Assembly (NCBI GenBank): GCA_023397905.1
Contig: JAEWSZ010000051.1
Span: 6,084-70,083, forward strand
From: Bacillota bacterium
GTDB taxonomy: Bacteria > Bacillota > Clostridia > Acetivibrionales > DSM-1351
DNA length: 64,000 bases
Direction of reading: 5' to 3'
The notes under the pieces were generated by a model. The model saw only the letters and a program-made list of their open reading frames with translations, had not been told where the DNA came from and did no database searches. The translations under genes were made by a program, and so were the position numbers. This document shows positions 34,974-44,390 of the stretch, piece by piece (within the stretch, counting starts at the first letter, position 1; each line of letters opens with the position of its first letter).

Positions 34974-35741
34974 TTAAACTGTTAATGCACTGCCGATATC
35001 CGCTTCATAACGCCCTGTGAACCCATTCCGATGATAGGCGGCAGCACCGATAGAAATATGCCTGTCTGATCCTTCCCTGTAAATAATGCAGTGGCAAATA
35101 CCGGAATATTGGTAATGGACCCATTTTAATGTTTTTCCATTAGTCGGGTGAACATATGTGCCATACGCCGGCGCTGCGGTGCCGTCAAAATTGTGTATTA
35201 TCATGCCGCCTGACACATCCGCATCAGCAAGGATACGCATATAGTGATCTTCCAGGGATGCAGGCGTTCCCGCCGCTGCATGAGTCACACGCCACATATG
35301 GTTATCGCGTTTATTGGTTCCCGGAGGGTAGATCACTGCACCATCAGCTCCTATGTGAAGCATTCTGACGCGATCTATAATTGCACTTTTATCATTTTTC
35401 AGGTATAGGCAGCATACTGTGCACCCTGTTAATATGGCCGATGTTATCCATACAGGATGGTCAGGCAGTGCGCTTATATTTGCAGTGACTCTGTTAGCGC
35501 CAAATGCCGCAGGGTTTGATACTAACTGACACCCCAAAGGTAAAGATATATGGTTGTAAGAACAGTCGGCCCACGTGTAGTGAAGTGGTTGGGCATGCGC
35601 TACCCGACCGCCGAAATCAGAAGTATCATGCACAATCCCAACCAATGTACCCAATGTCGCTGGGTATAAGTTTGCTAGAGGCTGTTGCGCCAAAATTGCC
35701 GCAACATTTCCGACTCTAAAATCATCTGTCAAATCAGGCAT
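34974..35741 (-). CDS. Unknown 255-residue protein with a faint CNF1/BLF1-like Cys-His signature
   Basis: I do not recognise the family. The protein has no signal peptide, looks rich in beta strands and holds many histidines. A strand-like SAILTGCTVCCLY (Cys107) is followed by RMLHIGADG (His129). This recalls the LSGC...H pattern of CNF1/BLF1-type glutamine deamidases, but the Cys-His spacing here (22) is wider than in CNF1 (15), so the link is speculative. AGGAGG precedes the ATG. It lies 11 bases after the 748-residue gene and probably shares its transcript, suggesting the two act together. Confidence 0.6.
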   Translation of the reverse strand: MPDLTDDFRVGNVAAILAQQPLANLYPATLGTLVGIVHDTSDFGGRVAHAQPLHYTWADCSYNHISLPLGCQLVSNPAAFGANRVTANISALPDHPVWITSAILTGCTVCCLYLKNDKSAIIDRVRMLHIGADGAVIYPPGTNKRDNHMWRVTHAAAGTPASLEDHYMRILADADVSGGMIIHNFDGTAAPAYGTYVHPTNGKTLKWVHYQYSGICHCIIYREGSDRHISIGAAAYHRNGFTGRYEADIGSALTV

Positions 35742-35752
35742 AATTGTTCCTC

Positions 35753-37999
35753 CTAATCATTATACTTTTGCGGTTCTTGCGGCGTTTGCGGCATGCTGTT
35801 CATTGCATCCTGCGTCAGTTCCTTCAGCGTTACAGCGTACATTTCAGGATCAAGACTTTCATAAGGCGTGCTGTTATCCTCCGCAGTAAATTCCAAAAAC
35901 CATCCGAGTATCTGAGGGCCGGGGATGCGTATGTAGAAATACTTATCGCTGCTTCCAAAATAGGCGCTTTCACTGCTTCGGGATTCAGAAAAAGATTTAT
36001 TTGTCCGGAAACAGAAAATCCCGCCGCCGCTGCTTTCATTGGTCTCCATGTATGATTTGGTTGATTCAGACTCATCCTTACTTGATTCAATGCGAATGGT
36101 GATATCTTTCGCTATAACAAATCCTGTGGGGAAGGCGGGGAACGCATAGCTTTCATAATCAGGTTGGCCGGATGGCTTATAACGGGTAAGGTTATCCAGT
36201 GCTTCCTGATTTTTTGCATTGGATACTTGTGCTTTCCTGATGCCTCCGCTGATCAGCGAATCGGTCAGCCGGTAGTAATTTTTACTCAATTTGAAAATAT
36301 TGGGATTAAACCAACCTCCGCGGTTAAATGCCACTTTCTTGGCCCTAAAGCCTATTTCAAGCTTTTTGTTCAAAGTGGTGGAGGAACTGCCTGAAGTTGC
36401 CGAAGAAGATGAAGTCTGCTTCATGCCCGACCAGAACCAGCCGCCGATACCCGTGCTGCTGCGGGATGCCATGGAAGATGAACTATTTGCGCTAAAAGAA
36501 CCCTGTTCATCACATTTGATGATAACGTCCATAAAATCATCTTCCGCTTTGTCAGTGGAGGAACTGATCATCAGCGCGTCTTCTGCAGATTTGCTCTCCG
36601 CTGATGTTTTGCCCATTTCGGTAACTGTGCCAGTAACGAGCGGCTTTAGGAAATCAAGATCATCCTGAACAGCCCGGATTTGTTCTTCAATACGCAATTT
36701 TTGCAGCCGCTTATCCTTTACAGCAGCCTCTGAATAAGCCATTTGCATATCAGTCAGCTTTTTCTGTTTTTGAATAATATCTGATTGGGATTGATATGTT
36801 TTCGCGATAGACTGCACAACCTCGGCTGCCACATCGCCGATAATATCCAATATTTTGCTTTTGGTGTCAGGATTCACAGTACTTTTTCCATCCATGCTTG
36901 TCAGATCCGCGGCGATATCCGTTGCGTTCATGGCGGGGTTGATTTCTTTGTAAATATTTATGGCGCTCCTTACTGCCGATACGGTTCCTTCACCATAAAT
37001 TTCAATCAACTGCTGCTCTGCCGCAGCTAATTGCTCGTTGCATTCATCAATAGATGTTTTTAATTCATCTCGCTTTTCTTCACTTATTTCTATAACGCCC
37101 AATTCCAATAGTTTTGCCTGCAAACTGGCACGGCGTGCTTTTTTCGCCTTGTAGTCAGCAATTAAGCTATCGGTGGCCATTGTTAAATCTTTTGGACTGA
37201 TATTCGGGCGCAATGACTTAAACCAATCGCTGGGCTGAAATTGTACAGGGTATACATCGCTGGAACCGTCCATGGAGCGTCGAATGCTGGCACGCATCTT
37301 TTGCTTGGTGCTTTCCAGCACCTCCGCCGGTGAAGAAATGTTTAAGAATCCGAGCAATGTCATTACTTCATGATAATGACCGCGTACAACCGCATCGTTA
37401 TATGCATTGTTCAGCTTTTCTTCTTCTACAAGTCCCTGGGTGGACAGCCAACGGGCATAACCGTCCAAGTCGCCTTTTCCCTTCAGGCTGTCATAGCTTG
37501 AGTTCCGTTCACCATACCAGGTGTTGCGCTGGTCTAAAAAATCGCCGTATAGCTTCTTGGCCAATGCCATACGTGATACCTTTTTCAGCTCTCCATTCAT
37601 ATCAACTTCAATTGGAGCTAATAACCATTCACGAAGATTAGTCTGATCATTGACAAAACTTTTGAGTGCATCCAGTTTTGGAACAAAGTTATTGAGAGCC
37701 GTTTCATAGACTGTGGACAATTTTTCGCCATTTGAACCTTGAACTATGGGAGATACGTCAAAAAGCTGGTCCGAGAGGGCAAATTCAGCCTCCTGAACAG
37801 GGTATGGCTTCGTTAATGTGCTGTAGCTGTCCTCTGTGCTATAGGTATAGTCGCTGCTATTAATCGACCGCAGGGGAAATTCCATAGCAAAAAGTTGATT
37901 GCCTGCGCCAAAGAGTTCATTAATTTTCTCATAAATGGATTCCATGACCGCACCTTCGCTCTTTTCCTGCAATTGTTGAAGAATCGTTTTATCGGACAT
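35753..37999 (-). CDS. Unknown 748-residue helical protein
   Basis: I do not recognise this protein. It is cytoplasmic by sequence (no signal peptide or clear membrane helix). It is mostly helical, with probable coiled coils between residues 275 and 470. A Ser/Gly-rich stretch (about 500-560) includes GIGGWFWSGM. The C-terminal part looks beta-rich (RGGWFNPNIFKLS, YFYIRIPGPQILGWF). AAAGGAG precedes the ATG. It sits between two small paralogous genes upstream and the 255-residue gene downstream on the same strand. A structural or toxin-delivery role is conceivable but nothing proves it. Base composition is lower in G+C than the flanking SLH gene. Confidence 0.7.
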   Translation of the reverse strand: MSDKTILQQLQEKSEGAVMESIYEKINELFGAGNQLFAMEFPLRSINSSDYTYSTEDSYSTLTKPYPVQEAEFALSDQLFDVSPIVQGSNGEKLSTVYETALNNFVPKLDALKSFVNDQTNLREWLLAPIEVDMNGELKKVSRMALAKKLYGDFLDQRNTWYGERNSSYDSLKGKGDLDGYARWLSTQGLVEEEKLNNAYNDAVVRGHYHEVMTLLGFLNISSPAEVLESTKQKMRASIRRSMDGSSDVYPVQFQPSDWFKSLRPNISPKDLTMATDSLIADYKAKKARRASLQAKLLELGVIEISEEKRDELKTSIDECNEQLAAAEQQLIEIYGEGTVSAVRSAINIYKEINPAMNATDIAADLTSMDGKSTVNPDTKSKILDIIGDVAAEVVQSIAKTYQSQSDIIQKQKKLTDMQMAYSEAAVKDKRLQKLRIEEQIRAVQDDLDFLKPLVTGTVTEMGKTSAESKSAEDALMISSSTDKAEDDFMDVIIKCDEQGSFSANSSSSMASRSSTGIGGWFWSGMKQTSSSSATSGSSSTTLNKKLEIGFRAKKVAFNRGGWFNPNIFKLSKNYYRLTDSLISGGIRKAQVSNAKNQEALDNLTRYKPSGQPDYESYAFPAFPTGFVIAKDITIRIESSKDESESTKSYMETNESSGGGIFCFRTNKSFSESRSSESAYFGSSDKYFYIRIPGPQILGWFLEFTAEDNSTPYESLDPEMYAVTLKELTQDAMNSMPQTPQEPQKYND

Positions 38000-38093
38000 A
38001 TTGTTAATTCTCCTTTCATTATGTTAGTATTTTTTTAATTGATTCCATTGACTTTTCCAGTTCATTAGCAGCAGCGCTATGCAAAGTAACGCT

Positions 38094-38351
38094 CTAAATT
38101 TTGCTTTCGGAGTCTGTTTCGTACGTTAACAGTTCCAGGATTTCATCAAGGCTCAGGCTTGCGCCGTTTGACCAGTAGACGCGCTCGCCGTCCGTCCGGG
38201 GCAGGCAGAGCGTCTGGATTTCGGCAAACAGCGGATCGTGCAGCTTGGAGGCCAGCTCCAGCATCATCACTGCACCGTTGTCCAGTTCCACAATAATCTG
38301 GTTGGGGTTGCCGTCATATGCCTGCGCGCTTATAATTTTTCGCCTGTTCAT
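38094..38351 (-). CDS. Small DUF2442-like protein, second of a tandem pair
   Basis: This 85-residue protein contains VELDNGAVMMLEL followed by GERVYWSNGASLSLDEILELL, a layout resembling DUF2442 (a short alpha/beta domain often near toxin-antitoxin or phage genes). Its ATG overlaps the TGA of the upstream paralogue in an ATGA junction, so the two are translationally coupled. It precedes the 748-residue gene by 94 bases. Function unknown. Confidence 0.65.
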   Translation of the reverse strand: MNRRKIISAQAYDGNPNQIIVELDNGAVMMLELASKLHDPLFAEIQTLCLPRTDGERVYWSNGASLSLDEILELLTYETDSESKI

Positions 38352-38605
38352 CCCGAATCCCCCTTTATCATCTTCAAAATCTCGGCACAGGTCAGGCTGG
38401 GACCGTCGTTCCAGTACACCCGTTCGCCATCGGTTTTCGGGTAAAACAGCCGGTTATTCACAAGCAGCTCCATAAAGTTCGGGTCGTGCGCCTTTCCGAC
38501 CAGAGGGAGTATGACAACCTGCCCGTTGGTGAAGCAGATGTCCAACAGAATGCCGGATACGCCCTCGCCCTGGCAGGTCGCGTCGACCATGCGGATTTTT
38601 GCCAT
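38348..38605 (-). CDS. Small DUF2442-like protein, first of a tandem pair
   Basis: This 85-residue protein is paralogous to the next gene: ICFTNGQVVILPL and GERVYWNDGPSLTCAEILKMI align with it along the whole length. I choose ATG 38605, eight bases after AGGAGG; a GTG at 38614 falls inside that site. It is the first gene of the leftward block that runs to the SLH protein at 31070. Confidence 0.65.
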   Translation of the reverse strand: MAKIRMVDATCQGEGVSGILLDICFTNGQVVILPLVGKAHDPNFMELLVNNRLFYPKTDGERVYWNDGPSLTCAEILKMIKGDSG

Positions 38606-38730
38606 CCTGCTCACCTCCTCATGGTTTCTTGCAGAAAATCCCTGTAATAAAAATTGTACAGGGAAAATCAGCCAAAAACGAAAATCAAGAAAATATGATA
38701 ATCTCCATTTTGACAGAGAGGGTACGGCGG

Positions 38731-38759
38731 TTTACGCTGTCTGGAAAATATGGTACAAT
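38731..38759 (+). promoter_or_regulatory. Candidate promoter of the response-regulator gene
   Basis: TTTACG (38731-38736), 17 bases and TACAAT (38754-38759) lie about 85 bases before the start at 38846. A perfect TTGACA at 38710-38715 further upstream has no good partner. The 240 bases between the divergent genes hold no other feature I can support. Confidence 0.5.
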
Positions 38760-38845
38760 CAATAAAAATATGGAAACAGAAAATGTCCGGCATTCAGCCG
38801 GATGCACACATAGGCTTGATGTTGTATGGTTGGGAGGTGAGCCGG

Positions 38846-39541
38846 ATGAACACTAGAAAACCAAGAATCCTTGTGGTAGAGGATGAGGAAGGCATACTGC
38901 GGGTCAATACGAAGCATCTGGAAGGGCAGGGGTACGAGGTTTTTGCTGTGCAGAGTTTGGCGGAAGCGGGAGAAGCGCTGCTAAAGCAGCCACCCGACCT
39001 TGTTTTGCTGGATGTGATGCTGCCGGACGGCTCGGGCTACGATTTTTGCAGGAAGCTTCGGAAAATCACCACCGCTCCCATCATCTATCTGACCAGCCTT
39101 GGGGAAAAGGATCATATCGTGCAGGGTCTGACCGGCGGAGGAGACGACTATATCACCAAGCCCTGCGATCTGGAGGTTTTGTCGGCGCGGGTCATGGCAC
39201 AGCTTCGCCGGGCAGGACTCTCCGGCGCCGGGCGGATTGAAATGCCGCCGCTTTCCATCAATCTTCAAAACGGCACAGCGGTGCTGGAGGGCAGGCCCGT
39301 TTCGCTGACGCAGAAGGAACTCCAGCTTTTAGCCTATCTGGTCAGCCATGCGGGGCGTGAGTGCCCTGCCGCCGATTTGTATGAGGCGGTATGGGGCGCA
39401 CCCAGCAACCATTCCACCCACACGGTGACGGCGCATATTTCCAGCATCCGTATCAAGCTAGGGCTGGATTTGGAAAGCCCTTTTGAAATCCGTTCTACGG
39501 GCGGGCAAAGCTATATGTTTTTGAAGGTCATGTATGGGTAG
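38846..39541 (+). CDS. OmpR-family response regulator
   Basis: The 231-residue protein has a receiver domain (ILVVEDEEG, phospho-acceptor Asp56 in LVLLDVMLPDG, conserved Lys in YITKP) and a C-terminal winged helix with WGAPSNHSTHTVTAHISSIR. GGGAGGTG precedes ATG 38846; the longer in-frame start at 38750 lies within the promoter. Its 3' end overlaps by 14 bases the 3' end of the convergent histidine kinase gene, very probably its partner. The divergent surface-protein block starting at 38605 is a likely target. Confidence 0.9.
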   Translation: MNTRKPRILVVEDEEGILRVNTKHLEGQGYEVFAVQSLAEAGEALLKQPPDLVLLDVMLPDGSGYDFCRKLRKITTAPIIYLTSLGEKDHIVQGLTGGGDDYITKPCDLEVLSARVMAQLRRAGLSGAGRIEMPPLSINLQNGTAVLEGRPVSLTQKELQLLAYLVSHAGRECPAADLYEAVWGAPSNHSTHTVTAHISSIRIKLGLDLESPFEIRSTGGQSYMFLKVMYG

Positions 39542-41519
39542 GCAGGGTAAAACGGAAGCAGGCGCCGCCGCCAGGCTGATTCTCTGCGGAAATCGTGCCG
39601 CCGTGGGCTTCCGCAATATGCTTGCAGATGAAAAGGCCAAGGCCTGTACCGGAACCGGTACGGGTCTTTTTGTTTCCTGTGGCATACCGGGTAAACAGGC
39701 GGGGAAGAAGCTCCGGGTCAATCCCATCTCCTGTATCCAAGACGGAAATCTCCACGAAGCCCTCTTTTTTCGCTGCTGCAATTGTGATCTGCCCATTTGG
39801 GGTGTGGCGCATGGCGTTGGAAAGTAGATTTAAGAGCACTTGACCCACCCGGTCCGCGTCGGCGTACACGAAAGGAAGGCTTTCGGGCAGTGACAGCCGG
39901 AGCCGGCTGCCGTTTTGGTTCAGCATAGGGAAATAGGTTTCCGCTGTTTTCTGGATGATTTCCACAGGAGAGGCCTTTTGGGGCGTAATGGTCATTCTCC
40001 CCTCATCTATGCGTGTCACATCCAGCACCTGACCGATCATGAGGGACATACGCTCGGTTTCCGCACAGATCAGCTGCATTTGTCCGGGCAGTGTCTCGTC
40101 CGCAGCATTTTTTTCAAGAAGCCTTTTTCTGGATTCCTGCGCATAGCCGGATACGATGGCAAGCGGCGTTTTCAGTTCGTGGGCGATATTCCCCAAAAAC
40201 TCGGTTTTCATCCTGTCAAGGCTTTCCAAGGCTGTCTTTTCCGCCGCAAGCCTCTGCTCCGCTTCTTTCGCTTCCCCAAGTACCCGGTTGTTCATCAGGA
40301 ACAGGGACACCGTCTGCGCCAGTACAAACACCAGCATGGCCGTTTCGGAGACGGTCGGGTTATGGCCATCGCCGAGTAAGTGACCGGACATGAGAATATC
40401 GGCCAGAGCGGCAAGATAGAACACTGCAATGCCATACAGGGCCGGAGCCTGTTCTCTGTTGGGCCGCCGGATAGTCCAAAACAGGCCGCCAATGCCTGGA
40501 ATAATCGCGGCGATGAGCAGAAGCTGATAAAATATGAGTACCCTGGTGTAAAAGACGGAGTCTGCCAGCAATAGGATCAGACCGTACACCAGCGAACCGG
40601 CTACAGCCGTATACAGTGCGGTGCGTAAAAACCGGGTTATCGCGTACTGCCTCAGATAGAAGGACAGGAAAACCGTAAGCAGCACCACGCTCATATATTC
40701 AAGCATAAAGACCACATTGCCCGAAATTGGGAAATATGTCCATGCCTGGCTTTGAATGCACTCCCGCAGCACCATGACAAGGCAGGCCAGCGCGAAATAC
40801 AGGGTCGCTTTCGTATGTGAAAGAAACAGGAAAATGCACAGCAGGATCGCCGCCGCGCACAGCAGAGCCCCAGTTACGAGAAAGCCGGCTATCGGCTCCG
40901 AAAGGCTTGGCACTACCAGGCCCGAGGCCTTTTCCACGCTGAGTGTCGCCAGATTCGCGCCGCTGCGGTAATGATAAAACTGCGCACTGTTCAGGATGAC
41001 GTCCATTTTCCCGTCCACTGCGGCCGCCGTGACAGTGATGTTATTTTCCCAGATCTCGGTATCCTGCTTGGTCGTACCGGGATTGCCGGTTTGTCCGGCC
41101 AGCCTGCCGTTCACATAGACGCGCATGGCGTGACGGCCGCTAAGGGTGAATACCAGCGTGTAAATATCATCGCCCGGCAGGAGCAGGACAAAACGCTGGG
41201 AAAGGTAATCGACGCGCTCTCTGCCATGTTGATCTATACTTTCAGGAATGGCCTCATTAACATTTTCAGGCAGCAGATATGTATTGGGGTAATAGGCTCC
41301 CGGCGGAGAAAGACGGACGGCGGAGCCGTCCAAATTTGCAATGCCGGTCAGGTCGTACACACCGTTTTGCTCTGTGACTGTAATTTTCTCCGGTGCCGCC
41401 GAAAAGCGGACCAGAACCATCAGCGCTGCCACGGTAAGAAAGGCGGCCAGCAGGATAAACGACAGCTTATGCTTTTGTATGATGCCCGGAAAATGAAACC
41501 GGGTGTTTCCTTTTTCCAT
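39528..41519 (-). CDS. Sensor histidine kinase with 7TM-type receptor region
   Basis: The 663-residue protein has an N-terminal membrane helix (about 20-40), an extracytoplasmic domain of about 165 residues and about seven membrane helices (about 210-405), as in 7TMR-DISM sensors. A HisKA domain with His447 in NIAHELKTPLA follows, then an ATPase with LLSNAMRHTPN, DTGDGIDP and GTGLGLFICK. The gene converges on the response regulator at 38846 and overlaps it by 14 bases. Tail-to-tail placement of a probable cognate pair is unusual. The stimulus is unknown. Confidence 0.9.
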   Translation of the reverse strand: MEKGNTRFHFPGIIQKHKLSFILLAAFLTVAALMVLVRFSAAPEKITVTEQNGVYDLTGIANLDGSAVRLSPPGAYYPNTYLLPENVNEAIPESIDQHGRERVDYLSQRFVLLLPGDDIYTLVFTLSGRHAMRVYVNGRLAGQTGNPGTTKQDTEIWENNITVTAAAVDGKMDVILNSAQFYHYRSGANLATLSVEKASGLVVPSLSEPIAGFLVTGALLCAAAILLCIFLFLSHTKATLYFALACLVMVLRECIQSQAWTYFPISGNVVFMLEYMSVVLLTVFLSFYLRQYAITRFLRTALYTAVAGSLVYGLILLLADSVFYTRVLIFYQLLLIAAIIPGIGGLFWTIRRPNREQAPALYGIAVFYLAALADILMSGHLLGDGHNPTVSETAMLVFVLAQTVSLFLMNNRVLGEAKEAEQRLAAEKTALESLDRMKTEFLGNIAHELKTPLAIVSGYAQESRKRLLEKNAADETLPGQMQLICAETERMSLMIGQVLDVTRIDEGRMTITPQKASPVEIIQKTAETYFPMLNQNGSRLRLSLPESLPFVYADADRVGQVLLNLLSNAMRHTPNGQITIAAAKKEGFVEISVLDTGDGIDPELLPRLFTRYATGNKKTRTGSGTGLGLFICKHIAEAHGGTISAENQPGGGACFRFTLPTHT

Positions 41520-41595
41520 GCGGCCCTTCCTTTTTTCATAACTTTATGCGAATGATTATACCATACGGTACAAAAAATAGGAATTGGAACAATGT

Positions 41596-44082
41596 CTATG
41601 CGATATCAAAAATGCTTGTGACGGTCAGGCTTTCGGAAAGCAGTGCGCAGGAGGTTTCTTCCTCCAGGCTCTCCTTCATTACCGTTATCTGTCTCGTGCC
41701 ATCCTTTGAAAGATCGAAACAGTTGTCGCTGAAAATGCAGTCGTTTCCTTTCAGGTCAAGCCATACATATTTGGCCAGTTCTCCGGCTTTTACGTTTATC
41801 AGGTACCTGTCGCCGGATTCAACCACTTCGGTCTCTATTCCAGGATTGAGGAAGTTGAAATGCTTCGGCTTCACAAATAATACGATCCCTTCGCCAACAG
41901 TGTTTCCGTCCACCGAATAGGAATATTCAAAATATGAATTCTGTTTTTCCTCTTTGGTTAAAAGGTCTCCGGTAAAATCCAGATCCTCAAAATACTCCGA
42001 ACTAAGAGGAGCCGTATTGACTTCAAAGGTCCCCTGGCTCACAATGCCGGTACGGTTTCTGACAAGTTTCCAGCGGATGGTTCCGGAGGTTTTTTCCAGG
42101 GTCTCGTTGGAAATATTCAGCCTGATCTTTGTGCCCTCGTCGCAGGCGGATACAAGTACAGGGGCGAAGAACCTCTTTGCGGAATAGTGAAGGGCTTTCC
42201 ACCTTCCGTAATAATCTATGCTCGCCCAGGAGGCAACCGGCCAGCAGTCGTTGAGCTGCCAGTATATGGCCCCCATACATCTTCCCCTGTTGCGCCTCCA
42301 GTGTTCAACGCCGTATCTGATGGCTTCGGCCTGCAGCACCTGTGAGGTATATACGAGAGAGGAAAAATCCTTGGGGTATTTAAAGGTCTCGGACAGATAA
42401 TACAGTATTTTTCCGTTGGCCGCGCCGTTTTTCTGGTGCTTTTCCATGACCGCGGAAAAGATATTCCTGTCCCCGGGAAGAGTAAAGGTGTCTATGGTTT
42501 TTACGGAAGGGAAGGACTGAAAGCCGAATTCTGAGCAAAATCTGAAGAAAAATTTCCTGTAGTCCGTAAATGGTTTCTGGCCGTGCCAGACATCCCAGTA
42601 GTGAACGTCTCCGGAGTTGTAGTCGTTGGGTTTTTCAAAGCAGCCTCCAGAGGATGGGGAAGACGGCCAGTACAGGAGCTCCGGGGCTTCTTCCATGGAA
42701 ACCTTTGAAAGCAGCACCTCGAATTGTTTTATGTAGTCCGCTTTCAATTTATTGGTTTGATAGGGAAAATTCCAATCAACCCATGCAGTCTCTATTTCAT
42801 TGTTGCCGCATATAAGGCCCAGGCTGGCGTGATGCCGGATCCTTCTGATATTGTCGCGGGCCTCGGCCTCGATATTCTCAGAAAAGCTGTCGGTCATAGT
42901 ATACACGGCGCAGGCAAACATAAGATCCTGCCATACGATCAGACCGTATTTATCGCACAGCTCGTAGAAATAGTCCCAGGGATAGTGTCCTCCGCCCCAT
43001 ACGCGTATGCAGTTGAAGTTTGCGGCGACGCAGTCTTTTATAAGCCTTTCGGTTTTCTCCGGGCTGCAGCGGGGCAGCAGATTGTCCTCCGGGATATAAT
43101 CCGCTCCCATGGCAAATATGGATATGCCGTTGACATTGAATTCAAAGGACTCTCCCCATTGATCCTTTTCACGTATCACTTTTATTTCCCTGAGTCCGAT
43201 GTCCAGTTTCTTTTCATCCAGAAGGGCGGTACCGTCCTTGAGAAGTACCGTTATATTGTAAAGAGGCTGTTTTCCGTAACCATTAGGCCACCAGAGCTCC
43301 GGATCGCCTATTTCAAATACTATATGATTTTCATAGTGGCCGGTGACCTCAAGGCGCTTTTGGGTGGATTCCTTTTGGGGAGATGTGACCAGAACCTCAA
43401 GGGTCAAGGTCTTATCTGAACAAAATTGGCAGAGCTGACCCGTCAGGGAGTGCTTTACCCTCACATCCAGTGAAACGCCGCCTGAACTGTGCTTCTGTGA
43501 AATGTACACGTCGTCAAGCCTTGCAGTATCATAGCCGACGAGATAAATATCCCGCCATATTCCCAAATCAGGGATTTTCGGGCCCCAGTCCCAACCGAAC
43601 ATGCTGTGAGCCTTCCTGAGATGCTGAAAGCCCTCGATGCTGTCGGAGGCGCCCCAGGTAGGGTCTTCCTTTTGTTTTTCAAGGACGTATTCAACCGGGG
43701 AAAACAGAGTGATACATAATGTGTTTTCATTTTCCTTCAGTATGTCCTTAACATCAAATTCATATCTCCTGTGCATGTTATCGGTATTGGCCACAAGCAT
43801 GCCGTTTAATCTTATCTCTGAAAGGGTGTCAAGTCCTTCGCAGCATAAAAGAATCCTGTCCTGCTTTAAAAACTCCGAGGTCACCTGAAATGTCCGCTCA
43901 TATTGATAATCCCCGGAGGCAATTTCCAGAGCCAGGTCCTCATTGTCCCTGTAGAAGGGGTCTTCGATCCTTCCCGCCACAAGCAGGTCATTGAATACCG
44001 AGCCGGGAACCGTTGCGTTTATCAGGCCGGCGTCTTTGGTGCTTTTCATCTTCCAGCTTCCGTTCAAGTTTAATGAATTCAT
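41596..44082 (-). CDS. GH2 beta-mannosidase
   Basis: The 828-residue enzyme has the GH2 layout: N-terminal jelly-roll (LNGSWKMKS), Ig-like domains and a barrel. Glu429 in ICGNNEIETAW is the acid/base and Glu518 in CSEFGFQSFPS the nucleophile. The W/QD-type motifs around WGGGHYPWDYFYELCD and IYWQLNDCWP mark beta-mannosidase rather than beta-galactosidase. No signal peptide is seen, so it should act on imported beta-mannosides such as the Man-GlcNAc core of N-glycans or manno-oligosaccharides. I choose ATG 44082 after GGAG; ATGs up to 44103 are possible. It diverges from the AraC gene at 44391, a probable regulator. Confidence 0.93.
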   Translation of the reverse strand: MNSLNLNGSWKMKSTKDAGLINATVPGSVFNDLLVAGRIEDPFYRDNEDLALEIASGDYQYERTFQVTSEFLKQDRILLCCEGLDTLSEIRLNGMLVANTDNMHRRYEFDVKDILKENENTLCITLFSPVEYVLEKQKEDPTWGASDSIEGFQHLRKAHSMFGWDWGPKIPDLGIWRDIYLVGYDTARLDDVYISQKHSSGGVSLDVRVKHSLTGQLCQFCSDKTLTLEVLVTSPQKESTQKRLEVTGHYENHIVFEIGDPELWWPNGYGKQPLYNITVLLKDGTALLDEKKLDIGLREIKVIREKDQWGESFEFNVNGISIFAMGADYIPEDNLLPRCSPEKTERLIKDCVAANFNCIRVWGGGHYPWDYFYELCDKYGLIVWQDLMFACAVYTMTDSFSENIEAEARDNIRRIRHHASLGLICGNNEIETAWVDWNFPYQTNKLKADYIKQFEVLLSKVSMEEAPELLYWPSSPSSGGCFEKPNDYNSGDVHYWDVWHGQKPFTDYRKFFFRFCSEFGFQSFPSVKTIDTFTLPGDRNIFSAVMEKHQKNGAANGKILYYLSETFKYPKDFSSLVYTSQVLQAEAIRYGVEHWRRNRGRCMGAIYWQLNDCWPVASWASIDYYGRWKALHYSAKRFFAPVLVSACDEGTKIRLNISNETLEKTSGTIRWKLVRNRTGIVSQGTFEVNTAPLSSEYFEDLDFTGDLLTKEEKQNSYFEYSYSVDGNTVGEGIVLFVKPKHFNFLNPGIETEVVESGDRYLINVKAGELAKYVWLDLKGNDCIFSDNCFDLSKDGTRQITVMKESLEEETSCALLSESLTVTSIFDIA

Positions 44083-44390
44083 AATCATCTCCATTTCCGG
44101 CATGGGATTGGTTGGAATCTGCTGCCCCTGCCACTATTTTTGTAATGTGTATTTAATGCTTTGTATTACGTGCAAAAAGCCGATACCGGCAAGCCTTATG
44201 AAAAGGCTCTGTTTCTGAAAGCTTATCTCCGGTTTATCCGGTTCAAGATATTGTAATAAATAAACATCTGCGGATAAAATCATTTAAAGCCATGTTTTAT
44301 ACTACATAGTTATATACTAGCATTGTACCGCAATTAAATCTTGTGTTGAATTAACCTGAATTGTGTGGTATTTTAACATTGGAGGCGGAT
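44083..44390. other. Divergent control region between beta-mannosidase and AraC genes
   Basis: The 308 bases hold the two opposing promoters. Candidate rightward boxes are a TATACT at 44313-44318 with a poor -35, and TTGAAT-17-TATTTT at 44346-44374, very close to the start codon. I see no coding potential or convincing operator. Confidence 0.35.
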
